A stretch of DNA of 34,941 nucleotides from Flavobacterium geliluteum (GTDB taxonomy: Bacteria; Bacteroidota; Bacteroidia; Flavobacteriales; Flavobacteriaceae). A program made the position numbers and the translations under genes. Shown piece after piece: positions 23,501-32,266 of the stretch (the stretch's first letter is position 1; each line of letters opens with the position of its first letter). The notes under the pieces were generated by a model. The model had not been told where the DNA came from. It made no database searches and saw nothing but the letters and a program-made list of their open reading frames with translations. Where the stretch lies: NCBI RefSeq assembly GCF_017948595.1, contig NZ_JAGFBV010000033.1, positions 1 through 34,941 on the forward strand, written 5' to 3'.

Positions 23501-25600
23501 AATCAGGATAATGCCCCGCTTCAGATTGATTTTGTCAATTTTAAAATTGAAACCATTTTGAATATGGTTAAAAAAGAGAAATTGTTAATGCAAGGTCTGA
23601 TAAACGGATCTGTTCTAGCCGAAAACGTGCTGATAAAACCCACTTTTACTTCAGATTTAAAAATTGATGAATTTGCTTTTAAAGGCGAACCCGTAGGAAA
23701 TATAACGGTAAAAGTAGACAATAAAACAAACAATACTCTCGCAGCAAATGTTAATTTAAGCGGAGAAGGAAATGATGTAAACCTGCTTGGAGATTATAAA
23801 ATTGATACCGGTAATTTTGACTTGAATCTGGATATTAGTCATCTGAATATTAAAAGTATTCAGGGTTTTAGTATGGACAATATCAAAGAAGGATCAGGAT
23901 TTTTGTCTGGAAATTTTAAAGTTACAGGAAACGCGGCAGCTCCAAAAGTAGCGGGAGAATTACAGTTTAATGATGCTGGTTTTAGAATTACGCAACTTAA
24001 CTCTTATCTAAAAACCAATAAAGAAAAAATCACTTTTAGAAACGATGTAATTTCGTTTGATAAATTTTCGTTTTATGACGAGAACGATAATGAATTATTC
24101 GTAAACGGAACGATTGGTTCTTCTGATTTTAGAAATTTTAATTTTGCATTGCTCGTTGAAGGAAACGATTTTAGAGCGATTCATTCTAAAGCAGCCGATA
24201 ATGATTTGTTTTATGGCGATTTATTTTTAGATACAAAACTCAATATAAAAGGAACTTTAGAAAGTCCTGTAATAGGGGGAACGATCAAGATAAATAAGGA
24301 AACCAAATTTACAGTTGTGTTGCCACAATCAGATCCGTCGATTGCCGACAGAGAAGGAATTGTTGAGTTTGTTGATGAAGATAATATGTATCTCAAGCAA
24401 ACTGTTGATATGCAGAATAAACTCAATCAGTCAGAGCTAAAAGGGATGGATGTGAGTGTGGCTATTTCGATAGATAAAGAGGCCGAACTTACTTTGGTTA
24501 TTGATAAAGGGAATGGTGATTACTTGAATTTAAAGGGAGAAGCTGAGCTGACTGGAGGAATCGATCCTTCAGGAAAAACAACTTTGACAGGTAAATATGA
24601 GTTTTCTGAAGGAGCTTACGAGATGAATTTTAATATGATTCGTCGCAAATTTGACATTCAGAAAGGAAGTTATATTATCTGGAATGGCGAGCCGACAATG
24701 GCAAACCTAAATATTACGGCCATCTACAAAGTAGGAGCAGCGCCAATAGATTTACTAGGAAACCAGTTGGGCACCATGAGTCCAACAGAAAAAAACACCT
24801 TTAAGCAGAAGATTCCATTTCAGACACATTTAAAAATGAACGGAGAACTTTTGAAACCCGAAATCACTTTTGATATTGTGCTTCCCGACGGCAATTATGG
24901 CGTTGCATCCAATGTGGTAGATATGTCACGAACAAAATTAGAGCAATTGCGTCAGGAGCCGGCAGAAATGAATAAACAGGTTTTTGCACTTTTGTTATTG
25001 AATCGATTTATTGGAGAAAATCCGTTTGCGAGTGAAAGCGGAGGAACTAGCGCAGAATCTTTGGCGAGACAAAGTGTGAGTAAAATACTTTCGCAGCAAT
25101 TAAATGATTTTGCAGGTGAATTAATAAAAGGGGTTCAGCTGGAATTTGATTTAGAATCTACAGAGGATTACACGTCGGGTTCCCGAGAAAACAGAACAGA
25201 TCTGAATGTTGGTGTTTCTAAGAAACTCTTAAATGACAGATTGAAAGTTACCGTTGGAAGCAGTTTTGGAGTAGAAGGTCAGGAGCGCGCCAATGAGCAA
25301 AGTACCAATATTGCGGGCGATGTGGCCCTAGATTATCAACTTACCAAAGATGGGCGTTATATGGTTCGTGCGTATCGAAAAAACGAGTATCAGGTAGCAG
25401 TAGAAGGACAAGTTGTAGAGACTGGTGTTGCTTTTATTATTACAATGAGTTACAATAAATTTAGTGAACTTTTTCATAGAAGTGAGGCAGAAAAAGAAAT
25501 GATCAGGCAAGAAAAATTGCAGAAACAAAAAAGAAAACTAAAAGAAAAAACGCAAGAAAATAAAGAAGATCAAATTGAAGGAAATGAGCAAAAAACATAG
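20513..25600 (+). CDS. tamB: Translocation and assembly module protein TamB
   Basis: The 1695-residue product spans the periplasm from an N-terminal inner-membrane helix (about 14-34, after a basic start MNSKSVHYLKKTVR) and forms a long repetitive beta structure of the AsmA/TamB type. The conserved C-terminal DUF490 domain (about the last 450 residues) contains GKTTLTGKYEFSEGAYEMNF, GSYIIWNGEPTMANLNITA and VFALLLLNRFIGENPF. TamB-type proteins carry phospholipids or nascent outer-membrane proteins between membranes, with an Omp85 partner. The next gene encodes that partner. The last 40 or so residues are a lysine/glutamate/glutamine-rich tail, probably a flexible or coiled segment. An in-frame TTG 60 bases upstream exists, but the ATG at 20513 puts the membrane helix in the expected place. 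Confidence 0.95.
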   Translation: MNSKSVHYLKKTVRVLLWCLASITALLLLLTILIQVPSIQNYAKDKAITYLQKKIKTKVSLDRIAIHFPKEVVLEGFYFEDQNKDTLLSGKTLELDIDLFKLISSELEINSISLQNTTANISRNKDGVFNFDYIIKAFESKEQKEKDPDSKPFTISVVNVNLDNIKFNFKDDLSKNDIKVKLTHFDTKFQKFDLDKMSFDIPNINLNGLQLVLDQDAVEKIAEASVNAVDTISKRKDFNLKLGKISLSKIDIAYDNKDSKLDSGIKLGNLDVAFNKIDLNNQLLDFDVFELKNLKGNLRLGTKDKQIETPNLDSTSIKQVGWKVKLKDVDLQNIAFKFDDMHSKPTQKGIDYSHLDLHKFNFKAEKLYYGNDTISGNIKSLTVNEKSGLAIQSLKTDFFYGPKNAYLNNLYLRTPQTLLRDNIKLSYQSIATISKNIDKLALEANLKESKVGFKDILLFVPDLQKQDVFRSNPNAILLLNTRLRGKVSDLDIQQFEMTGIGTTSVSLSGKIKGMPNTEKAYFDLNIKKLQSSAKDVTSFVPKGTIPDNIQLPAQFNLQGKLKGGIQNFKTNLTLNSSFGNAKVDALFDQRIKKNEKYDATVYLLDFDLGKLIKNDSIGKITLKAKVKGKGLDPKTAQAELDGLVQKAVFNKYTYRDLAVKGSIANGAFTVKSGMKDPNLHFDLVASGNTKEKYPSGKMKLNLDIADLEKLHLHAGPMKLRGNIDGDITNSNPDFLNGKIFLSNIQILQNAEPVVLDSVKIIAFADNNHNNIKISSQFLKAELDGKYKLTTLSNSLQKSLSKYIDLGTPKSKTVSDEQNITLNLSVENDPILFQLIPNLTSLEPIKITGKYNSVADSLEIKGAFPRIVYANTTISDGKMKVEVKEDAINYQLSVATIESGSLKIPHTSLTGKAANNELTYALEVKDTKEQQQYFIAGELLRDKAKNTVKFDAQNFVLNYDKWNLNAENSIEFGGKRLYINKLYLDHSGNELKIQSQGNQDNAPLQIDFVNFKIETILNMVKKEKLLMQGLINGSVLAENVLIKPTFTSDLKIDEFAFKGEPVGNITVKVDNKTNNTLAANVNLSGEGNDVNLLGDYKIDTGNFDLNLDISHLNIKSIQGFSMDNIKEGSGFLSGNFKVTGNAAAPKVAGELQFNDAGFRITQLNSYLKTNKEKITFRNDVISFDKFSFYDENDNELFVNGTIGSSDFRNFNFALLVEGNDFRAIHSKAADNDLFYGDLFLDTKLNIKGTLESPVIGGTIKINKETKFTVVLPQSDPSIADREGIVEFVDEDNMYLKQTVDMQNKLNQSELKGMDVSVAISIDKEAELTLVIDKGNGDYLNLKGEAELTGGIDPSGKTTLTGKYEFSEGAYEMNFNMIRRKFDIQKGSYIIWNGEPTMANLNITAIYKVGAAPIDLLGNQLGTMSPTEKNTFKQKIPFQTHLKMNGELLKPEITFDIVLPDGNYGVASNVVDMSRTKLEQLRQEPAEMNKQVFALLLLNRFIGENPFASESGGTSAESLARQSVSKILSQQLNDFAGELIKGVQLEFDLESTEDYTSGSRENRTDLNVGVSKKLLNDRLKVTVGSSFGVEGQERANEQSTNIAGDVALDYQLTKDGRYMVRAYRKNEYQVAVEGQVVETGVAFIITMSYNKFSELFHRSEAEKEMIRQEKLQKQKRKLKEKTQENKEDQIEGNEQKT

Positions 25601-27899
25601 TAATATGGAATTTAGATTTATAAAATACTGTATCGCACTATTGGTATTTTTTGCTTTTGGATGCAGCAATGTAAAATATTTGCCTGAAGGCGAATTGTTG
25701 TACACGGGAGCTTCTGTGACAGTAAAGGATTCTATTATCAAAAAGAGAGACAGAAAAGCACTTGAGAAAGAATTAGAGGATTTGTTGCGCCCCTTGCCTA
25801 ACAAACAAATTTTAGGATTACGCCCAAAATTATGGATCTATAATTTGGCGGGAGAACCCAAAAAAGAAAAAGGGTTTCGCTATTGGTTACGAAATAAAGT
25901 GGGTGAAGAGCCTGTACTTTTTAGTAAAGTTGATCTTGATTATAACTCCTCAATACTGCGAAATTTTGTAGAAAACCGAGGTTATTTTAAAGCGAGAGTC
26001 AGTGCCGATTCTACTGCAAAAAACAAAAGAATTACAGCAGAATATTTGGTTTGGCCCAAAAAACAATATAAAATAAAAAGCGTGAGTTTTCCGGAAGATT
26101 CCTCGGCTTTAGGGAAAGCAATAGCCAGAACAAGTCGCAGAAGCTTGCTTAAAGAAGGAAATCCGTACGATCTAACTGTCATAAAAGCTGAGCGCGAGCG
26201 TATCGATGCCCGATTAAAAGAAAAAGGATTCTACTATTTTAACCCCGATTATATTTTGGCACAGGTGGATAGCGCAAAAGGAGATTATGAAGTACACATT
26301 AAATTAAAAATAAAAGAGCAGACACCGGAAAAAGCGACTATTGTTTATAAGATTGATAAAGTCGTTGTCTACCCTAATTTTTCAATTTCAAAAGACAGTC
26401 TTAAATATAAAAAAGAAGATGTTGTGTTGTATAAAGATTTCACCATAATCGATACGGCAGCTACTTTTAAACCACGAGTTTTTGACAGGGCTATTTACTT
26501 TAAAAAAGGAGATTATTATAATCGAAAGGATCATAATCTTACCTTGAATCGGTTTGTGAATCTGGGAACATTCAGCTTTGTGAAAAATGAATTTAAAACT
26601 TCTGATAGTTTGAAGAATACCTTAGATTCTTATTATTATCTGACCCTTTTGCCTAAAAAATTCATTCGTGTAGAAGTTTTAGGAAAAACGAATTCGGCGA
26701 GTTATACGGGAACAGAAATCAATGTCAATTGGAACAATAGAAATTTGCTTAGAGGTGCAGAATTGCTGACCGTATCCGTTTTTGGAGGCGCAGATTTTCA
26801 GCTTTCTGGACAAAACAACGGGCAAAATATCTATAGACTGGGAGCAGAAACCAGTTTGGTATGGCCAAGATTTATTTCGCCATTTAATTGGGAAGGTTCC
26901 AGTGAATTTGTGCCAAGAACCAAAGCTTCATTGCGTTACGAATATCAAAACAGAACGCAGCTGTATGCTTTAAATTCATTCAAAACTTCTTTTGGGTATA
27001 TTTGGAAAGAAAACAGTAGAAAAGAACATCAATTGAATGTCGTCGATATTACGTATGTGAGTCCAAATAATGTCACCGCTGCCTATTTGGAAGATGCTAA
27101 AACCGATGAATCCTTAAAAAGAATAATAGAAAAACAATTGATTTTTGGCCCAACCTATTCTTATACATACACCAACACGATGCAAAAACGTAGAAAAAAT
27201 ACCTTCTACTTTAATGGCGAATTAGACTTGGCAGGAAATATTACAGGTTTGGTAACAGGAGCAAATATCAAAAAGCAGGATACAATAAAAATATTCGATG
27301 TTCCTTTTAGTCAATTTGTAAAGCTTAAAGCTGATTTTAGGCATTATCTTAAACTAGGCAAAGAAAGCGAACTGGCAAGCAGAATCATTTTAGGAGCAGG
27401 GTTTGCATACGGAAATTCGAGTGTTTTGCCTACTTCTAAACAATTTGTTGTGGGAGGAACCAATAGTATTCGAGCTTTTAGAGCAAGAACATTGGGGCCC
27501 GGAAGTTATTTTAATGTTCCTACTGTAAACAATTATTTGCCGGACCAATCTGGCGATTTAAAATTAGAGTTCAATACAGAATACAGGGCAAAATTGTTCA
27601 GTATCGTGAGAGGAGCTTTGTTTATAGATGCAGGAAATATTTGGCTTTTGAATGCAGATCCTAATAAAATCGGAGGTGAAATTTCTAAAGATTTCATTAA
27701 AGATATTGCAGTAGGAGTAGGAGCCGGTTTGCGTTTTGATTTGTCATTCCTGGTTTTAAGAACAGATCTGGCATTTCCACTTAGAAAACCGTATTTGCCA
27801 CAAGGAGAAAGATGGGTGATCGATGCCATTGATTTTGGAAGTGGCCCTTGGCGAAAAGAAAACCTAATGCTGAATATCGCCATTGGATATCCTTTTTAG
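25584..27899 (+). CDS. tamL: Omp85 family lipoprotein TamL (TamA-like, partner of TamB)
   Basis: The product (771 residues from 25584) has a lipoprotein signal: RFIKYCIALLVFFAFGCSN, with the lipobox FAFGC. POTRA-like domains follow (about 60-350, with the motif SALGKAIARTSRRSLLKEGN). A C-terminal Omp85 beta-barrel contains the FVVGGTNSIRAFRART loop (the VRGF/Y-type motif) and ends AIGYPF. A lipid-anchored TamA relative encoded directly after tamB is the known Bacteroidetes form, called TamL. The gene overlaps the end of tamB if started at the ATG 25584; an ATG at 25605, 5 bases after the tamB stop, gives a shorter signal peptide and is about as likely. Either way the two are translationally close. 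Confidence 0.92.
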   Translation: MSKKHSNMEFRFIKYCIALLVFFAFGCSNVKYLPEGELLYTGASVTVKDSIIKKRDRKALEKELEDLLRPLPNKQILGLRPKLWIYNLAGEPKKEKGFRYWLRNKVGEEPVLFSKVDLDYNSSILRNFVENRGYFKARVSADSTAKNKRITAEYLVWPKKQYKIKSVSFPEDSSALGKAIARTSRRSLLKEGNPYDLTVIKAERERIDARLKEKGFYYFNPDYILAQVDSAKGDYEVHIKLKIKEQTPEKATIVYKIDKVVVYPNFSISKDSLKYKKEDVVLYKDFTIIDTAATFKPRVFDRAIYFKKGDYYNRKDHNLTLNRFVNLGTFSFVKNEFKTSDSLKNTLDSYYYLTLLPKKFIRVEVLGKTNSASYTGTEINVNWNNRNLLRGAELLTVSVFGGADFQLSGQNNGQNIYRLGAETSLVWPRFISPFNWEGSSEFVPRTKASLRYEYQNRTQLYALNSFKTSFGYIWKENSRKEHQLNVVDITYVSPNNVTAAYLEDAKTDESLKRIIEKQLIFGPTYSYTYTNTMQKRRKNTFYFNGELDLAGNITGLVTGANIKKQDTIKIFDVPFSQFVKLKADFRHYLKLGKESELASRIILGAGFAYGNSSVLPTSKQFVVGGTNSIRAFRARTLGPGSYFNVPTVNNYLPDQSGDLKLEFNTEYRAKLFSIVRGALFIDAGNIWLLNADPNKIGGEISKDFIKDIAVGVGAGLRFDLSFLVLRTDLAFPLRKPYLPQGERWVIDAIDFGSGPWRKENLMLNIAIGYPF

Positions 27900-27964
27900 A
27901 ATATTTTAAAAAACACTTCATTTAGCTTTAAAAAAGAAGTAAATTAGTTTAAAAATTGAATCGA

Positions 27965-28594
27965 ATGCAAAATATGCTCAAAAGAATCTTAGTTGTAATC
28001 GTAATTATAGTCGGTATTGTCTTTGCTTTCAAATATTGTGAATTCAAAAAAGAAGACGATTCAACCATCGATTATAACACCAATTTAATTCAGCAACAAA
28101 TTCTGAATGTGGGTAAATTGGTTGTCACCGAAGGTCATTTTTCTGAAGTGCTCACCTATAAAAACCAAGCCAAGTATTTGATGGACATGCTTTCTTTTGA
28201 AAAAAAAGCATTAATAGTGGTCAATGCAAAAGTTACTGTTGCGTATGATTTGCATAAAATGAAATACGATATTGATGAAAAAAATAAAACGATAACGATT
28301 TTAAATATTCCAAAAGAAGAAATTAGCATTAATCCGGATATTCAGTTTTATGATGTAGAGCAGAGTAAGCTAAATCCTTTTACTGGAGAAGATTACAATA
28401 AAATCAACAAATCGGTAAAAGCCAATCTGGCTAAGAAAATCGAAAAGTCATCTTTAAAAACCAATGCTCAAAATCGATTAATTACCGAATTATCAAAAAT
28501 TTTAATTTTAACCAATACAATGGGTTGGAAATTGCAATACAACGGAAAAGTGATCGAAACAGAAAAAGAATTAAGTGCCGATTTAAAATTGTAA
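27965..28594 (+). CDS. DUF4230 domain protein, single-pass membrane
   Basis: The 209-residue product (ATG at 27965; an ATG at 27974 is possible) has one N-terminal membrane helix (about 8-24) and a DUF4230 domain (about 40-200). Recognisable text includes LVVTEGHFSEVLTYK, ALIVVNAKVTVAYDLHKMKY, DEKNKTITILNIPKEEISIN and LNPFTGEDYNKINK. No function is known for DUF4230. It follows tamL by 65 bases on the same strand with no terminator between, so co-transcription with the tam genes is likely and suggests an envelope role. This is inference from position only. Confidence 0.85.
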   Translation: MQNMLKRILVVIVIIVGIVFAFKYCEFKKEDDSTIDYNTNLIQQQILNVGKLVVTEGHFSEVLTYKNQAKYLMDMLSFEKKALIVVNAKVTVAYDLHKMKYDIDEKNKTITILNIPKEEISINPDIQFYDVEQSKLNPFTGEDYNKINKSVKANLAKKIEKSSLKTNAQNRLITELSKILILTNTMGWKLQYNGKVIETEKELSADLKL

Positions 28595-28652
28595 AAGAAG
28601 AGACACAAAGGTTCATCGTAACAAAAACTCAAAGGTTTTTTACACACAATCT

Positions 28653-28749
28653 TGTCTTTTCGACGAAGTAAATCTCCACTATTAACTCCGCAACGAAAGT
28701 CCAATCTTTTTAGAACTTCTCGCAAAGATTTCTTCTTCGTCGAAATGAA
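28653..28749 (-). repeat. Palindromic intergenic repeat, family C, copy 2 (inverted, diverged)
   Basis: On the minus strand the copy starts CATTTCGACGAAGAAGAAATC and ends in the mirrored TTCGTCGAAAAGACA. It aligns with copy 1 (17265-17351) through AGAAG-TCTA-AAAGATTGGA in the middle. It fills the gap between the convergent DUF4230 and hydroxylase genes and could act as a bidirectional transcription end. A doubled CAAAGGTT (about 28605-28640) lies just before it. Confidence 0.75.
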
Positions 28750-28759
28750 AGTTATAGCT

Positions 28760-30517
28760 TTAAACAGCTTCCTTGTCAAAAATCAAATCCAATCCGCCAG
28801 CGATTAAATGCGCTACTTCCGGACGTTTTTGTTTTAATTGATCAAGGTAAACCAATACTTCCTGCAATAGTTGTTTATCATCCGCATCTTTCAAAAGCTC
28901 AGTAATTTCAACAGCCAATAACCAATCGTTAGGATGATTATTTTGTAGTTTTTCGAAAACAGTTTTTAGTTGAGATCTAGAATCTTTACTTTCTCTCATC
29001 AGGCGAACGGTTTGGTATAAAACTTCCAAATCATCGCGTTCTGGTGTATGTTTTGCTTTTATTGTAGTCGTTTTTGGAACCGTATTTGTCAGATCAAAAC
29101 TATTTACATCAGCAGGTCCTGAAAAGGCAGAAACCACTTTTTTACCAATCGCCATATCATAATTACCCCACTCAGGCTGAAATAAAATAGTTTCGCCATG
29201 AGTAACAGTGCAATTCTTAAAACTGATTAGGATAATTTCGCCATGTAAATTTCTCGAACCCGTAATAATTTCACCTTCAACAATAATATTGCCTTCAAAC
29301 TCCAGTTTTACGGTTTCACTTTCTACGATATTGTAGGCTTGTAAATCTTTCGGGCTCATGTCTTCAATTGCGAGATTAAAGCCTTTTAACTTCCCAATAG
29401 GGCTCCCAAATCCGTCTGGATGGGTCAAAGTTCCGTGGCCTACTAATTCTTTTTCACGGTAAGACAAAGCAGTTTTGCCCGTTGTCTGAATATAAACAGG
29501 TTTTCCTTCTTCTTCGATAACATTGGTAAAAACACCAGAAATTTGTAATCCCGTACTCAATTCGATAGTACCTAAAGCGTTAGAATGAATGAGTTTCTGA
29601 ATTCCTGAAAGGCCTCCTGTACGCAAAGCCATTTTATTAGCAAATTCTTCCAAAATCAAACTGAGATGAGAAAAATTAGGCGTTACATAAAGTTGAGGTT
29701 GGAGTTGTGTAATATCAAAATTTTGATTTGCAGCAGAGATATCATAAGGTATTTTCTTAACATTGTCGGTCATGCACCAGGCACTTTCTCCAATAGAAGA
29801 CAATAATCCGGCGCCATATATTTTAGGGTTTTCAACAGTCCCGATTAAACCGTACTCGACCGTCCACCAATGCAAATTTCGAATTTGAGCCATTTCAGAC
29901 AACTCACCCATATTATTTTGCAGGTAGGCAACTGCTTTTTCGGCCTCATCTATTTTTTCTTGAGGAGTATCTTCGGCTTCTTTCAGGATAGAAAGCAGTC
30001 GAATTGCCTCGTACATTTGATAATCTTTGTGCGATGAAATTGCTTTACAACCAATTTCTCCAAAACGCCTTAAATATTCGGCATATTCAGGATTTGCAAT
30101 AATAGGCGCATGTCCCGCACCTTCGTGAATGATATCTGGAGCTGGCGTATATTCTATATGTTCCAACTGTCGAATGTCGGAAGCAATCACCAGAACATTG
30201 TAGGCTTGAAATTCCATAAAAGCATTCGGCGGAATAAATCCGTCAACCGCAACAGCAGCCCATCCAATCTCGGTCAGGATACGATTCATGCCATACATAC
30301 TCGGTATAGAATCAATCTGGATTCCCGTTTTTTTTAATCCATCCAAGTACGAATGATGCGCCACTTTTGATAAATAATCCACATTTTTGCGCATTACATA
30401 ACGCCAAACGGCCTGATTAATTGGCGAATAATCGCTATAATCTTGCGGTTTGATAAATTGCTTTAAATGTTTTGGCAATCTTTCTAATAACGGATTTGTT
30501 TCAATAGTTGCATTCAT
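28760..30517 (-). CDS. Aromatic amino acid hydroxylase (phenylalanine 4-monooxygenase type) with insertion and long C-terminal extension
   Basis: The enzyme would hydroxylate an aromatic amino acid, most likely Phe to Tyr, using non-haem iron, O2 and a pterin. The facial triad is visible: His131 and His136 in DIIHEGAGHAP, and Glu221 in WWTVEYGL. VDGFIPPNAF and the later QPQLYVTPNFSHLSLIL also fit the family. Two features are unusual for a bacterial enzyme, which is normally about 260-300 residues. A helical, charged insertion (about 160-208) separates His136 from Glu221 by 85 residues, against about 40 in the Chromobacterium enzyme. About 270 extra residues follow the catalytic domain (about 315-585), beta-rich at first and helical at the end (KDADDKQLLQEVLVYLDQ). 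From memory, long forms exist in other Bacteroidetes. The substrate is not proven. The gene converges on the DUF4230 gene. Confidence 0.9.
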   Translation of the reverse strand: MNATIETNPLLERLPKHLKQFIKPQDYSDYSPINQAVWRYVMRKNVDYLSKVAHHSYLDGLKKTGIQIDSIPSMYGMNRILTEIGWAAVAVDGFIPPNAFMEFQAYNVLVIASDIRQLEHIEYTPAPDIIHEGAGHAPIIANPEYAEYLRRFGEIGCKAISSHKDYQMYEAIRLLSILKEAEDTPQEKIDEAEKAVAYLQNNMGELSEMAQIRNLHWWTVEYGLIGTVENPKIYGAGLLSSIGESAWCMTDNVKKIPYDISAANQNFDITQLQPQLYVTPNFSHLSLILEEFANKMALRTGGLSGIQKLIHSNALGTIELSTGLQISGVFTNVIEEEGKPVYIQTTGKTALSYREKELVGHGTLTHPDGFGSPIGKLKGFNLAIEDMSPKDLQAYNIVESETVKLEFEGNIIVEGEIITGSRNLHGEIILISFKNCTVTHGETILFQPEWGNYDMAIGKKVVSAFSGPADVNSFDLTNTVPKTTTIKAKHTPERDDLEVLYQTVRLMRESKDSRSQLKTVFEKLQNNHPNDWLLAVEITELLKDADDKQLLQEVLVYLDQLKQKRPEVAHLIAGGLDLIFDKEAV

Positions 30518-30735
30518 TTCGAAATCGTTGTAGGATGAGAATGTAAAATTACGAATTTCAAGTACTAAAATAAACTTTTTTAAAATAGATTTTTAAAAAT
30601 AAGATCATTCTATTGCGCAATCTCTAATTTATGATAAAAATCAAATATAGATTTTTCTTCTATTAAAAATTGGTATTAGAATAAAACAAAATAAGTAGTT
30701 TTACAAGTCGTATCCATTACAGCAAATATAGAATC

Positions 30736-31824
30736 ATGAAAGTTTTCTTAATCGTTTCGGCAATTATTATTTTATTTCTCTTAGGGATCAGGTATTTTTT
30801 GTTTAAAATTGGAGATCCTGTAAATGCAAAACTGTCAAATTCCTATTTTCATCATTACAGAAAAAACCTGATCGTTTATTCGCCTATGGGCAATTGGTTT
30901 GAATTGGGTTATTTTGAATCTGATGCAGATGTTGCCACTTTTCAGCCCATAAATATAGATTTCGGAAAAGATAAAAACAATATTTTCTGGAAAGGAAAAA
31001 AGCAATCTGTTGATTACGATACTTTTGAAATAGATGATTCTTATATTATTAAAGATAAAAATCATGTTTACATTACAAATGGGAAGAGCTTTGATTTATT
31101 GGAGATCATCGATGGTGCTGATCCTAAAACGTATCAATTATTAGATGCGTCTTTAAAGGATTATCGTCGCAATAATTGGTTTAAAGATGCTCATACGGTT
31201 TATTATAAAAATAAAAAAATTGAAGGTGATCCTAAAACTTTCCATCCCGTAAATGATATGATTGCTGTGGATGCCAATTTTATTTATGCTATCATTAGTT
31301 ATAGAGGTGAGGGGCTAGAAATGTTGGGGGTAGATGAAGTGATTCAAAAACATAAAATGATTGAAGGCGAAATTCATCCTATAAATGAGTCTTATGCTCA
31401 GATTGGTAATACTGTTGTTTCTGCTTTTACGAATGCCGAATTTGAAATTCATACTTTCGATACTATCAAAAGAATTAGAAAAATTGATTACTGGAACGTA
31501 ATTGTAGATCATATTTTGATTAATAAAGGCGTTTTATATCCTGAAATTGATGCAGAAAGTTTTGAAATCATAGAAAATGATTTTTCAAGAGATAAGAATA
31601 GCATTTATTATTGTTGTAAAAAGATCGTTGGTGTGGAGTATTCAAGTTTCAAAATTATCTCTGACAAATACTCCGTAGACAGAAAAAATGTTTATTTCCG
31701 GAATGCTATTGTTAAAGGAGCAAATCCCGAAATATTCCAATCTGCTTCTGAATATGATGTATGGGAAGATGGACAAAATCGATATAAAGACGGAAAGGCG
31801 ATTTCCTCTTTAAGCAAAAAGTAA
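30736..31824 (+). CDS. DKNYY-repeat family protein, membrane anchored
   Basis: The 362-residue product has an N-terminal membrane helix (about 1-25) and then repeated units of the DKNYY type: a Asp-x-x-x-(Ile/Val)-(Phe/Tyr) turn followed by a short strand and a (A/G/V)xxxTF/SF end. Examples are DKNNIFWKGK, DKNHVYITNG, DAHTVYYKNK with GDPKTFHP, DKNSIYYCCK and DRKNVYFRNA with GANPEIFQ. At least six units can be counted. No biochemical role is established for this family. It stands alone, with an AT-rich spacer upstream (218 bases, no gene) and 7 bases before the convergent haemoglobin gene. Confidence 0.82.
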   Translation: MKVFLIVSAIIILFLLGIRYFLFKIGDPVNAKLSNSYFHHYRKNLIVYSPMGNWFELGYFESDADVATFQPINIDFGKDKNNIFWKGKKQSVDYDTFEIDDSYIIKDKNHVYITNGKSFDLLEIIDGADPKTYQLLDASLKDYRRNNWFKDAHTVYYKNKKIEGDPKTFHPVNDMIAVDANFIYAIISYRGEGLEMLGVDEVIQKHKMIEGEIHPINESYAQIGNTVVSAFTNAEFEIHTFDTIKRIRKIDYWNVIVDHILINKGVLYPEIDAESFEIIENDFSRDKNSIYYCCKKIVGVEYSSFKIISDKYSVDRKNVYFRNAIVKGANPEIFQSASEYDVWEDGQNRYKDGKAISSLSKK

Positions 31825-31831
31825 AAAAAAG

Positions 31832-32212
31832 TTATTTTTCCTGATTTCTAAAATATTCAATTTTATAATGAAACATATAAGCCATGTTTGCGGCTCGCAC
31901 TTTGGCTTCTTCGGCTAATTTTCCAGTAAATAACGTATCTACGGTAGTAGTAAAAAGTTCCATCCAACGGTCAAAGTGGGCTTGATTTACGGGCAAATGT
32001 TTGTGCGGAGGAAAAGGACTACCGGAATAAGTATGTTCTTCTAATAAAATGGTTTGCCAAAAACGATACATTTTCTCGAGATGTTCTGGCCATCTTCCGA
32101 TCATTTTCTGATTGAAAATAGGACCAATGAGATCGTCTTTCTGTACTTTTTCATAAAATGTATTTACTAAAAGAGTGATGTCTTCGAGATTGCCAATATC
32201 TTGTAGTTGCAT
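31832..32212 (-). CDS. Group III truncated haemoglobin
   Basis: The 126-residue product has the length and pattern of group III (P-type) truncated haemoglobins. The B-helix Phe19-Tyr20 pair, the RWPEHLEKMYRFWQTILL region, and the proximal His72 in PPHKHLPV are visible, and QAHFDRWMELF continues the G helix. These proteins bind O2 or NO and are linked to low oxygen, nitrosative stress or nitrite handling, though roles vary. The gene converges on the DKNYY gene with 7 bases between. Upstream on the minus strand are a full -7 element (32244-32237) and a 16-bp FNR-like dyad (32267-32282), which suggests control by oxygen or nitric oxide. Confidence 0.93.
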   Translation of the reverse strand: MQLQDIGNLEDITLLVNTFYEKVQKDDLIGPIFNQKMIGRWPEHLEKMYRFWQTILLEEHTYSGSPFPPHKHLPVNQAHFDRWMELFTTTVDTLFTGKLAEEAKVRAANMAYMFHYKIEYFRNQEK

Positions 32213-32236
32213 GTTTTGAAGTTTTAATATCGGTTA

Positions 32237-32244
32237 CAAAAGTA
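32237..32244 (-). promoter_or_regulatory. -7 promoter element of the haemoglobin gene
   Basis: The minus strand carries TACTTTTG, a full TAnnTTTG match, 24 bases before the ATG. No -33 TTTG/TTG lies at the usual distance, which fits a promoter that needs an activator. Confidence 0.55.
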
Positions 32245-32266
32245 CGCTTTAACGATCTGTTTGCAG

